Positions 1-5,139 of a stretch of DNA of 6,102 nt are shown here, one piece after another; the stretch's first letter is position 1; every line of letters starts with the position of its first letter. A program made the position numbers and the translations under genes. The DNA is from Pseudomonadota bacterium. Lineage in GTDB: Bacteria > Pseudomonadota > Gammaproteobacteria > Burkholderiales > Thiobacillaceae. The stretch covers positions 1 through 6,102 of the forward strand of contig JAUPLV010000128.1 in the NCBI GenBank assembly GCA_030836725.1, read 5' to 3'. The notes under the pieces are model-generated. The model worked only from the letters and a program-made list of their open reading frames with translations, was not told the DNA's origin and did not search any database.

Positions 1-42
1 TTCGAACAATCCCCCCGCCGACGCGTGCGATTCCCCCGCCAT
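1..42 (-). CDS. Probable YqjE-like (holin superfamily III) membrane protein, N-terminal fragment
   Basis: Only 14 codons lie in the window, starting at the ATG at 42-40 and running off the left edge: MAGESHASAGGLFE. The ATG is 6 nt past the TAA of the upstream DUF883 gene, so the two are probably co-transcribed and translationally coupled; I see no strong Shine-Dalgarno of its own. Established knowledge: DUF883/YqjD genes are commonly followed by a gene for a small inner-membrane protein of the YqjE/holin-superfamily-III type, whose N-terminus often has a short polar stretch ending in a GGLF-like motif. The identification is an inference from that context and 14 residues; the membrane segments would lie outside the window. 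Confidence 0.5.
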   Translation of the reverse strand, partial: MAGESHASAGGLFE

Positions 43-48
43 GCCAGG

Positions 49-381
49 TTAACGACGCCCGATCAGCAGGCCGATCACCACGCCGACACTGGCTGCGACG
101 CCTATGGCCTGCCACGGATGCACGTGGACATACTCGTCGGTCGCCTTGGCGGCGGCTTTGGTCCTGGCCATCAGTTCTTCCTGGGCATCCGCCATTCTTG
201 CTTTGGCCGTGGCGAGGGATTCTTCCACCCGGTCGCGTACCGCCGACATCGCCTCGCCGCCCTGTCCGGCCGTAGCCTTCAGCAGGGCTTCCGCATCGGC
301 AACCACCACCTTGAAATCGTGGATCAACTGCTCTTTCGTAATGTCGTCCTTGGCCTCGGCCGAGATGTTTTTAGTGGTCAT
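49..381 (-). CDS. DUF883 family (YqjD/ElaB-like) tail-anchored inner-membrane protein
   Basis: A 110-residue protein. Residues 1-85 are polar, alanine- and glutamate-rich and probably helical or coiled coil. The C-terminus is the family hallmark: HPWQAIGVAASVG at 88-100, a glycine-rich membrane segment at about 92-108, and a terminal GRR. I chose the ATG at 381 because AAAGGGAAA lies just upstream at ribosome-binding distance; a TTG eight codons earlier is open but has no such site. In E. coli, YqjD and its paralogues ElaB and YgaM sit in the inner membrane by this C-terminal helix, and YqjD binds ribosomes in stationary phase under RpoS control; whether this homologue does so is unknown. The neighbour 6 nt downstream looks like YqjE, recalling the yqjD-yqjE order. 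Family assignment is firm, function is not. Confidence 0.9.
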   Translation of the reverse strand: MTTKNISAEAKDDITKEQLIHDFKVVVADAEALLKATAGQGGEAMSAVRDRVEESLATAKARMADAQEELMARTKAAAKATDEYVHVHPWQAIGVAASVGVVIGLLIGRR

Positions 382-703
382 GGATATTTTCCCTTTCGCT
401 GACAAGATGAACGCCCGGTTTACCGATAATGCGCCTGGACTCGAACAAAGGGCAACAAACGCCCTTCAATAACAACCAGCACCTGTTACAACCTTAGACG
501 CTCCACAATCCAATGCAAATCAGGAAGCCGCAAGCCGCCTTCGGCATGGCCGGCTCCGCCTCCCTGGCCGAGCAGAGCCAGAAATTCATCCACAAGCTTG
601 ACGGCTTTGGCGCTTTCAGCCTGTCGCTCAAGATCCAGGATGCAAGCGTTGCCATAGCGCTGATGGTTTTGCCTTACCTATCCCGTAACCGGTCGCCGCG
701 CGG
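382..703. other. Intergenic stretch with no confident gene
   Basis: About 320 bp between two minus-strand genes. The part next to the DUF883 gene should hold its promoter; on the minus strand TTGCCC and CATTAT, 18 bp apart, are a weak candidate pair. From 677 down to 489 one minus-strand frame stays open for 63 codons, ending at TAA 486-488, and reads as ordinary protein (for example LDLERQAESAKAVKLVDEF). It has no start codon near its beginning and is preceded in frame by TAG at 678-680. It could be a gene remnant or chance; I do not recognise it. The plus-strand frame over 513-842 is not convincing because it runs through the complementary strand of the 704-916 gene. Confidence 0.5.
448..466 (-). 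terminator. Small inverted repeat, possible weak terminator
   Basis: AAGGGC and GCCCTT form a perfect 6-bp stem around a 7-nt loop. Read on the minus strand the stem is followed by TTTGTT, a short T-rich run, so it could weakly terminate transcripts arriving from the 704-916 gene. The stem is short and the T-run broken, so it may instead be an operator-like dyad in the DUF883 promoter region, or chance. Confidence 0.3.
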
Positions 704-916
704 CTACTTGCGAACAAATAGCAGGACCATGCCCACGGCGATCGCCCCCACGCCGGCCCAGACAGGAATCTGGACGGTTTCCGTGTTTTTGAACGACAGT
801 CCGATCGGCCCCAGCCTGGTTTCGTGCGTGTCCTTGGTGTAGGTGAAGCTTCCGAACAACAGACCCAGACCACCCGCCACGATCAGCACAACGCCCAGTA
901 TTTTGACTGCATTCAT
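704..916 (-). CDS. Small protein with two membrane segments, function unknown
   Basis: A 70-residue hydrophobic protein. Membrane segments are visible at about 4-24 (ILGVVLIVAGGLGLLFG) and 50-67 (IPVWAGVGAIAVGMVLLFV), joined by a polar loop with TYTKDTHETRLGPIGLSFK, and the chain ends in RK. The start at 916 is supported by GGAG eight nucleotides before the ATG on the minus strand. The frame stays open upstream to 1057, but that extension lacks a comparable binding site, is not hydrophobic, and approaches the transposase remnant, so I leave it out. Small two-helix proteins of this look are common and usually unnamed in Proteobacteria; some resemble the DUF3185 group, but I cannot confirm that membership. 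It stands alone, 322 bp upstream of the DUF883 gene on the same strand, and may belong to the same envelope-stress type of neighbourhood (inference). Confidence 0.75.
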   Translation of the reverse strand: MNAVKILGVVLIVAGGLGLLFGSFTYTKDTHETRLGPIGLSFKNTETVQIPVWAGVGAIAVGMVLLFVRK

Positions 917-1080
917 TTCATCTTCTCCGGTAGGGATGCACTTGATTCGCGGCACGGCCGACGGGGTCACCGCTGGACGGGCGCCCAGGCTGGGGCAGGT
1001 CTGGATTTCGTGCCGCCAAGTCAGTTTACCCTGCTCAACCGGAACGGCGCCAGACAAAAACCCGTAACCTTTACCCCAGC

Positions 1081-1449
1081 GTCATCGGGATTCAGGTGCG
1101 GCGAGTAAGGCGGCAGGTAGAACAGCTTGAGTTTGCCGGCCTGGGCCTCGACAAATTCCTTGACCCGCTTCGCTTTATGAATGGGGTGGCCGTCCACGAC
1201 CAGATAGACCGGCGCATCGGCCCCGACCAGCAGACGTTTGAGGAACTCCAGGAACACGTCGGCATTGACCGGCCCATCATGAAGCATGAAGCGGAAATCG
1301 CCACGCGGGCTGACCGCCGAAATCATGTTCAGCGAGAAGCGGCGTCCCGTCACTTCCACAACCGGCGTCTCGCCAATCGGCGCCCACGTCGTGCCCGTAT
1401 GGTAGTCCGAGCGAATGCCCGATTCATCGGGTAAGTAGATGGCTGCTTG
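1081..1449 (-). pseudogene. IS630-family transposase fragment (DDE domain, both ends missing)
   Basis: Translation of the minus strand gives a continuous IS630-type DDE core: IYLPDESGIRSDYHTGTTWA (first Asp near 1426-1428), then GRRFSLNMISAVSPRG, then VYLVVDGHPIHKAKRV (second Asp at 1192-1194), then LPPYSPHLNPD. In IS630 transposases the last motif continues as Glu followed by a tryptophan-containing tail. Here the codon that should be Glu reads GAC and the homology stops at about 1081; the frame then runs 20 codons into unrelated sequence. At the other end, homology fades upstream of QAAIYLPDES (about 1449), so the N-terminal helix-turn-helix half is absent. No ATG precedes the fragment. It therefore lacks the DNA-binding half and the third catalytic acid and cannot be active. 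No terminal inverted repeats or TA target duplication were recognised at the edges, suggesting later deletions rather than a clean insertion. Confidence 0.9.
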
Positions 1450-1511
1450 CCAGGATGGCGGAATGCTACTATTAGACGGGGTTTATTTGGTTACTGGCTG
1501 CGGTACCCGAT

Positions 1512-1979
1512 ATGGCAATAGGTGTTGGGAAGGCGATGGGGGCGGTTGCCTTGGTGGCCTTGGTCGTGAGTTGGCCCATGGTACGGTCTGTCAAGTCCAA
1601 GTGGGACGCCGAACGTGACAGGGCGCATGCCGAGACCCGGCAACGGGTCCATGACTACGCCGAGATGCACGAGGAACTGGGCATGCGCAGCCCTTTCCCG
1701 CCCAAGCACATGCTCGACGAGCAGAAGGCGCTGGCGCGGAAATTTGGCGCTAATGGAGGTGAGCCGGTGTTCGAGGGCGTAGCCTCTGTGTTTGGCCCCA
1801 CCTTCATGGATGTTGAAGCCAGTTACCACGGCCTGCAGAGGTGTCAGGACATCGTCAGGGCGCTTGGCACCAGCAGCAAGGATGTCCGGATATTTGTCAA
1901 CGGCAAGACCACCCATCGCAAGAAGGCCTGGCAGCTGTGCGGGTACAGCACCAACAAGATTCGGGTGGTGCGCGGATGA
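1512..1979 (+). CDS. Hypothetical membrane-anchored protein, unrecognised
   Basis: A 155-residue protein I do not recognise. Residues about 6-24 (GKAMGAVALVALVVSWPMV) form one membrane segment or an uncleaved signal anchor; a basic, charged helical stretch follows (about 27-75, rich in K, R, E, D, H), then a mixed C-terminal part (about 85-155) that could be a small globular domain, with cysteines at 111 and 143 that could pair if periplasmic. The start is uncertain: the ATG at 1512 has no clear Shine-Dalgarno; the in-frame ATG at 1536 has GGGAAGG only 2 nt away; the frame is open back to 1476. It begins about 60 bp from the broken end of the IS630 fragment, so its native promoter may have been lost or replaced. 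It converges with the VIT gene. The opposite strand is also open here, but that frame is judged a shadow. Existence as a gene is probable, not certain. Confidence 0.6.
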   Translation: MAIGVGKAMGAVALVALVVSWPMVRSVKSKWDAERDRAHAETRQRVHDYAEMHEELGMRSPFPPKHMLDEQKALARKFGANGGEPVFEGVASVFGPTFMDVEASYHGLQRCQDIVRALGTSSKDVRIFVNGKTTHRKKAWQLCGYSTNKIRVVRG

Positions 1980-2017
1980 GGTCTCCTGCGTCCAGAAGGG
2001 CGTCAACGTGCGGATAA

Positions 2018-2027
2018 CCCCCCCCCC
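2018..2027. repeat. Homopolymer run of ten C
   Basis: Ten consecutive C in the 55-bp gap between the convergent ends of the 1512-1979 gene and the VIT gene. It lies outside both coding regions, so a length change would not shift either frame as called. Such runs are prone to sequencing and replication slippage. No intrinsic terminator is obvious in this gap. Confidence 0.9.
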
Positions 2028-2034
2028 GTAGCCC

Positions 2035-3075
2035 TTATCCCAGCGTCACCCCCAGCCAGGCGCCGATGAAATAGGTCGCCAGCCCCGCCGCGCCGCCGAT
2101 GCCGAGCATGCGCAAACCGGAGAGCAGGGCGTGGCGGCCGGTGAACAGGCTCATGCTGGCGCCGACGGCGAACAGGCCCAGCGCGGTGAGGGCGATCGAG
2201 GCGGTGAGCGCCTGGCTGTGGCCGAACAGGAAAGGCGCCAGCGGCAGCGCCGCGCCGGCGGTGAAGGCGGCGAACGACGAGCTTGCCGCGACCCAGGGCG
2301 AGCCGAGCTCGTCGGGATTGAGGCCGAGTTCCTCGCGCGCCAGGGTGTCCAACGCACGCTCCGGATCCTGCATCAGGGTGTCGGCCAGCCGTCGCGCCTC
2401 GACCGGATCCATGCCCTTGGCGGCGTAGATCAGCGCCAGTTCGGCGGCTTCTTCGTCCGGGTAGGTTTCCAGTTCGTCGCGCTCCAGGCCGATCTGGTAT
2501 TCGAACATTTCGCGCTGCGAGCGCACCGATACGTATTCTCCCGCCGCCATCGAGAAGGCGCCCGCCAGCAGGCCGGCGACGCCGGTCAGCAGGATGACCG
2601 ACGGCTCCTGCGCCGCGCCGGCGACGCCGTAGATCAGCGCGGCGTTCGACACCAGGCCATCGTTGACGCCGAACACGCCGGCACGCAGGGCATTGCCGGC
2701 GCCGCCGCTCTGGTGGCGCTTGCCGATGTCGTCGCGCTTCATCGGCATGGGATGCGGCGGGGTGTGCGAATAGAGCACCATGCCCCGAACCTTCATCGCC
2801 GCCAGCACGCCGCGCAGGGTGCGCGGCCCGAAGGCGCGGGTGAGGCGGGCGACGACCCGGGCGCGCAGGTCGGGCTGAAAGGGGGGCGGAGGCGGGGCGC
2901 CGTTTTTCGTGATGGCCGCCAGCCAGATTTCAGCCTGGTCTTCGGCTGCCTGCGCCAGTTCGTCGAACAGCGCCGCGCGCGGCGTGCCGTGCTCGCATTC
3001 CGCGACGATGCGGTAGAGCCAGGCGGACTGCTTTTCTTCGCGCCAGGATTCGTGCGCATTAATCGGTTTGGGCAT
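2035..3075 (-). CDS. VIT1/CCC1-family membrane transporter with N-terminal ferritin-like domain (probable Fe/Mn transporter)
   Basis: A 346-residue protein. Residues about 8-100 resemble the ferritin-like N-terminal domain of bacterial CCC1 proteins (REEKQSAWLYRIVAECEHG, then LFDELAQAAEDQAEIW). Residues about 127-346 form a VIT domain: RAGVFGVNDGLVSNAALIYG (131-150), SMAAGEYVSVRSQREMFEYQ (175-194), a cytoplasmic acidic linker (about 195-258) and three C-terminal hydrophobic segments (about 261-284, 288-311, 319-345). VIT/CCC1 proteins move Fe2+ or Mn2+ out of the cytosol; two-domain relatives such as MbfA are inner-membrane iron exporters, so metal detoxification is the likely role here (inference). 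The position expected to carry the ferritin E-x-x-H motif reads A44-E-D-Q47, so the di-iron site may be degenerate. Start: ATG at 3075 with GGAG 8 nt upstream; a GTG directly before it is the alternative. It follows comM on the same strand after 130 bp. Confidence 0.9.
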   Translation of the reverse strand: MPKPINAHESWREEKQSAWLYRIVAECEHGTPRAALFDELAQAAEDQAEIWLAAITKNGAPPPPPFQPDLRARVVARLTRAFGPRTLRGVLAAMKVRGMVLYSHTPPHPMPMKRDDIGKRHQSGGAGNALRAGVFGVNDGLVSNAALIYGVAGAAQEPSVILLTGVAGLLAGAFSMAAGEYVSVRSQREMFEYQIGLERDELETYPDEEAAELALIYAAKGMDPVEARRLADTLMQDPERALDTLAREELGLNPDELGSPWVAASSSFAAFTAGAALPLAPFLFGHSQALTASIALTALGLFAVGASMSLFTGRHALLSGLRMLGIGGAAGLATYFIGAWLGVTLG

Positions 3076-3145
3076 CACATTTGCTCCATCGCCCGCTTGC
3101 GGGAGAGGGTTGGGGAGAGGGTGGCGAAGCCATCGGTTTGGGCAT
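3059..3145 (-). CDS. Upstream ORF of 28 codons overlapping the VIT start (created by duplication)
   Basis: The duplicated copy of the VIT translation start has its own GGAG (3154-3157 on the plus strand), 8 nt before ATG at 3145, with another in-frame ATG directly ahead at 3148. Translation begins MPKPMASPPSPQPSPASGRW, copying the first four residues of the transporter (MPKP). Because the repeat period is 70 nt the copy is out of frame with VIT; it ends at TAA 3059-3061, 12 nt beyond the VIT ATG triplet. A ribosome on this frame would cross the VIT binding site and terminate just past its start, so it could occlude VIT initiation or feed re-initiation. The proline/serine-rich product looks like translated intergenic repeat and is unlikely to act as a protein. 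Whether it is translated is inference. Confidence 0.35.
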   Translation of the reverse strand: MPKPMASPPSPQPSPASGRWSKCDAQTD

Positions 3146-3202
3146 CATATTTGCTCCATCGCCCGCTGGCGGGAAAGGATTGGGGAGAGGGGAGGCGCAG
3201 CC
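3062..3202. repeat. Tandem direct repeat, two ~70-bp copies, with REP-like palindromes
   Basis: Copy 1 is 3062-3131 and copy 2 is 3132-3202. The first 60 columns differ at only 4 positions; the tails (GTGGCGAAGCC against GGAGGCGCAGCC) differ by one indel and substitutions. Each copy contains ATCGGTTTGGGCATCA, TTTGCTCCATCG, a short palindrome (CCCGCTTGCGGG at 3092-3103; CCCGCTGGCGGG at 3162-3173) and the polypurine run GGTTGGGGAGAGGG or a close variant. The CCCGC–GCGGG plus GAGAGGG-TTGGGG-GAGGG pattern is a familiar dispersed intergenic repeat in beta- and gammaproteobacterial genomes, where it yields spurious peptides such as PLAGEGWGEG. Unusually, here each copy also contains the ribosome binding site and first codons of the VIT gene. 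The array fills nearly all of the comM–VIT gap, starting 3 nt after the comM stop. Confidence 0.9.
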
Positions 3203-3205
3203 TGC

Positions 3206-4696
3206 TCATGCGGCTTGTCTCCGGTACTGGATGGCTTCGGCCAGGTGGGCCGTGCTGATGACGTCGCTGCCGGAAAGGTCGGTGACGCTGCGCGCCAGCT
3301 TGAGCACGCGATGGTAGGCGCGCGCCGACAGGTTCAGCCGGGCGATCGCCTGTTTCAGCAGGGCTTCGCCGGCCGCGTCAAGCGTGCAGTGGCGGTCGAT
3401 TTCCTGGGTGCCGAGCGCGGCGTTGGGTTTGCCCTGGCGCGCCATCTGGCGGTCGCGCGCGGCCTGCACGCGTTCGCGGACGGCGGCGCTGGGCTCGCCC
3501 GCGCCGGCTTGCATCAGTTCGTCCTGGGTCAATGCCGGCACGCTGATCTGGATGTCGATGCGGTCGAGCAGCGGGCCGGAAATGCGCCCGCGATAGCGCG
3601 CGATCTGGTCGGGGGTGTCGCGGCAGGCCTGGGTGGGGTGGCCGAGGTAGCCGCAGGGACAGGGATTCATCGCCGCCACCAACTGGAAGCGCGCCGGGAA
3701 ATCGGCCTGCCGCGCCGCGCGCGAAATCGTGATGTGACCGGTCTCCAGGGGTTCGCGCAGCACTTCCAGCACCTGCCGCGAAAACTCCGGCAATTCGTCG
3801 AGGAACAGCACGCCGTGATGCGCCAGCGAAATCTCGCCCGGGCGCGGATTGCCGCCGCCGCCGACCAGCGCCACCGCGGAAGCGGTGTGGTGCGGCGCGC
3901 GGAAGGGCCGGCGGCGCCAGTGTTCCAGCCGGAAGCCGCCGTTGAGCGAAGCGACGGCGGCGGCTTCGAGCGCTTCGTCCTCGCTCATCGCCGGCAGGAT
4001 GCCGGGAAAGCGCGCGGCGAGCATCGACTTGCCGGTACCGGGCGGGCCTGCCATCAGAACGGAATGACCGCCAGCGGCGGCGACTTCGAGCGCGCGCTTG
4101 GTGGAGGCCTGGCCCTTGACGTCGACGAAATCGGGGTAATCCGGTGCGGCGGGCACGGGGTCGGATAAGGGTTCGAGCAGCGCGCCCTGGCCGGCCAGCC
4201 ACGCGCACACCTCCAGCAGGCTGGTCGCGCCGAGCGTCTCGACGCCGCTGGCGAGCGCCGCTTCGCCGGCTGAAGCGGCCGGCAGCACCAGCAGCCTGCC
4301 CGCCTTGCGGGTGGCCAGCGCCATCGCCAGCGCGCCGCGCACCGGGCGCAGTTCGCCGGTCAGCGCGAGTTCGCCGGCGAATTCGGCCTGCCTGAACTTG
4401 TCGGCGGGAATCTGCCCGGACGCGGCGAGGATCGCCAGCGCGATCGGCAGGTCGAAACGCCCGGATTCCTTGGGCAGGTCGGCCGGGGCGAGGTTGACCG
4501 TGATGCGCCGCGCCGGGAATTCGAAGCGCGCGTTCTGGATCGCCGCGCGCACCCGGTCGCGCGCTTCCTTCACTTCGGTTTCGGGTAGCCCCACCAGCGT
4601 GAACGCCGGCAGTCCGTTCGCCAGGTGCGCCTCGACCACCACCTCGGGCGCGTCCATGCCGTTCAACGCCCGGCTTTTGACGACGGCGACGGCCAC
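3206..4696 (-). CDS. comM: ComM/YifB family AAA+ ATPase (Mg-chelatase-like)
   Basis: A full-length 496-residue ComM. The N-terminal domain (about 1-170) has the family start AVAVVKSRALNGMDAPEVVV and the conserved FPARRITVNLAPADLPKESG (60-79). The Mg-chelatase-like AAA+ core follows: Walker A GPPGTGKS (217-224), PFRAPHHTAS (264-273), Walker B VLFLDELPEF (296-305), a cysteine cluster NPCPCGY…C (344-358), and an arginine-bearing LLDRIDIQI motif (377-385). The C-terminal helical domain (about 430-496) includes LNLSARAYHRVLKLARSVTD. In transformable bacteria ComM is a hexameric helicase that promotes branch migration during integration of incoming single-stranded DNA; the family is also widespread in species not known to be competent. 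The start is GTG, 4 nt after the ubiK stop, with only a weak ribosome binding site, so translational coupling to ubiK is likely. The stop abuts the tandem repeat before the VIT gene. Confidence 0.96.
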   Translation of the reverse strand: MAVAVVKSRALNGMDAPEVVVEAHLANGLPAFTLVGLPETEVKEARDRVRAAIQNARFEFPARRITVNLAPADLPKESGRFDLPIALAILAASGQIPADKFRQAEFAGELALTGELRPVRGALAMALATRKAGRLLVLPAASAGEAALASGVETLGATSLLEVCAWLAGQGALLEPLSDPVPAAPDYPDFVDVKGQASTKRALEVAAAGGHSVLMAGPPGTGKSMLAARFPGILPAMSEDEALEAAAVASLNGGFRLEHWRRRPFRAPHHTASAVALVGGGGNPRPGEISLAHHGVLFLDELPEFSRQVLEVLREPLETGHITISRAARQADFPARFQLVAAMNPCPCGYLGHPTQACRDTPDQIARYRGRISGPLLDRIDIQISVPALTQDELMQAGAGEPSAAVRERVQAARDRQMARQGKPNAALGTQEIDRHCTLDAAGEALLKQAIARLNLSARAYHRVLKLARSVTDLSGSDVISTAHLAEAIQYRRQAA

Positions 4697-4700
4697 CGGA

Positions 4701-4961
4701 TCAGTCTTCGAGCTGCTGCTTTTCCAGCTCGGACAGGCGTGCTTCCAGCTGCGCCAGCTTTTCGCGGGTACGCGCCAGCACTTCCGTCTGCACGTCGAAT
4801 TCCTCGCGGCTCACCATGTCGAGCTTGCCGAGCATCGAGGTCACCCCGGCCTTGAGGTTCTGTTCGATGTCCTTCGCTGGCGATTGCTTGAGCACCTCGC
4901 CCAGCTTGTTGGCCAGGTCGTTGATGAAAGCGGGGTTGGGGAATTTCGGATTCGGATTCAT
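4701..4961 (-). CDS. ubiK: UbiK accessory factor (BMFP domain), ubiquinone biosynthesis
   Basis: An 86-residue protein matching the BMFP/YqiC family in length and layout: an amphipathic N-terminal part (PAFINDLANKLGEVLKQSP, about 10-28), a middle segment with KAGVTSMLGKLDMVSREEFD (37-56), and a C-terminal leucine-heptad coiled coil (about 60-84, LARTREKLAQLEARLSELEK). In E. coli and Salmonella UbiK partners UbiJ and assists the aerobic ubiquinone (Ubi) complex; purified YqiC is a trimer that can fuse membranes. The ATG at 4961 follows AGAGG with 5 nt spacing. It is the first gene of the minus-strand ubiK–comM–VIT set and is divergent from the porin gene. The start MNPNPKFPNP is slightly longer than in E. 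coli, as is common in betaproteobacteria. Confidence 0.9.
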   Translation of the reverse strand: MNPNPKFPNPAFINDLANKLGEVLKQSPAKDIEQNLKAGVTSMLGKLDMVSREEFDVQTEVLARTREKLAQLEARLSELEKQQLED

Positions 4962-4984
4962 GGAGGCCTCTAATTAATGAAGCG

Positions 4985-4993
4985 AGTGTAGCA
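4985..4993 (-). promoter_or_regulatory. Candidate extended -10 promoter for ubiK
   Basis: On the minus strand TGCTACACT gives the extended TGn motif followed by TACACT (4 of 6 with TATAAT); transcription would begin near 4978, leaving a 17-nt leader before the ubiK ATG. No good -35 hexamer is present at standard spacing; that region instead holds a 6-bp inverted repeat, CACGCC-GG-GGCGTG (4999-5012). Assignment rests on motif and position only. Confidence 0.35.
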
Positions 4994-5014
4994 AGCGCCA
5001 CGCCGGGGCGTGCG

Positions 5015-5029
5015 GCACAAAGAGGGTGC
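5015..5029. promoter_or_regulatory. NtrC-type binding site, distal (GCACA-N5-GGTGC)
   Basis: Dyad GCACA-AAGAG-GGTGC, one mismatch from the NtrC core GCACC-N5-GGTGC. Its centre (5022) is 31 bp, about three helical turns, from the proximal site, so both would lie on one DNA face, as in the paired enhancer sites of glnA. It lies about 128 bp upstream of the predicted sigma-54 transcription start and also about 44 bp upstream of the possible ubiK start on the other strand. Confidence 0.65.
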
Positions 5030-5045
5030 ATGTCGTTTTCATGGC

Positions 5046-5060
5046 GCACCATGAGGGTGC
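5046..5060. promoter_or_regulatory. NtrC-type binding site, proximal (GCACC-N5-GGTGC)
   Basis: Perfect dyad GCACC-ATGAG-GGTGC, matching the core NtrC consensus exactly. Its centre (5053) is about 97 bp upstream of the predicted sigma-54 start at about 5150. Together with the distal site and the P-II gene downstream, it strongly suggests control by NtrB/NtrC under nitrogen limitation. Confidence 0.8.
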
Positions 5061-5089
5061 GGTCCAGGCCGGATCAAATCGGAAAATAA

Positions 5090-5102
5090 TTTCAACACCT
5101 TG
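5090..5102 (+). promoter_or_regulatory. IHF-like site between enhancer and sigma-54 promoter
   Basis: TTTCAACACCTTG matches the IHF consensus WATCAANNNNTTR at all defined positions but one, with an A-rich tract (GGAAAATAA) just upstream, as often seen at IHF sites. It lies between the NtrC dyads and the -24 element, where IHF bending brings the activator to the sigma-54 holoenzyme. The consensus is loose, so this is moderately supported. Confidence 0.5.
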
Positions 5103-5122
5103 TTTTATATGTAAAAAAGCAT

Positions 5123-5139
5123 CTGGCACGGCTTATGCT
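5123..5139 (+). promoter_or_regulatory. Sigma-54 (RpoN) -24/-12 promoter for torF-like gene and P-II gene
   Basis: CTGGCACGGCTTATGCT matches the sigma-54 consensus YTGGCACGRNNNTTGCW at every defined position but one (A for the first T of TTGC). The invariant GG (5125-5126) and GC (5137-5138) are separated by the required 10 nt. Transcription should begin near 5150, giving a leader of about 36 nt before the ATG at 5186. The site also excludes an upstream in-frame ATG at 5135 as the porin start, because it lies inside the promoter. Confidence 0.88.

Noticed and set aside
513..842. Plus-strand open frame of 109 codons
   Set aside because: Its 3' half is the complement of the small membrane-protein gene (704-916), which has a good ribosome binding site and two clear membrane segments; no motif or start signal supports the plus-strand frame.
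917..1057. N-terminal extension of the small membrane protein to an upstream start
   Set aside because: The extension is polar, lacks a ribosome binding site and is not needed; the ATG at 916 has GGAG at 8 nt and begins directly before the first membrane segment.
1491..2006. Minus-strand open frame of 171 codons opposite the hypothetical gene
   Set aside because: Composition is shadow-like (many H, P, G, R), with no membrane segment, motif or ribosome binding site. The plus-strand frame has a sensible N-terminal anchor and a more natural composition. Not fully excluded.
3062..3202. CRISPR array
   Set aside because: Only two copies, directly adjacent with no unique spacer, and the unit is longer than a CRISPR repeat; it is a simple tandem duplication.
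2131..3258. Long plus-strand open frame opposite the VIT gene
   Set aside because: It is a mirror of a GC-rich coding region: low-complexity R/G/A/Q-rich translation, no motifs, and it overlaps a firmly identified transporter on the other strand.
3068..4168. Long plus-strand open frame opposite comM, beginning with repeat-derived residues
   Set aside because: It starts inside the tandem repeat and then reads the complement of comM; the residues resemble well-known spurious translations of such repeats.
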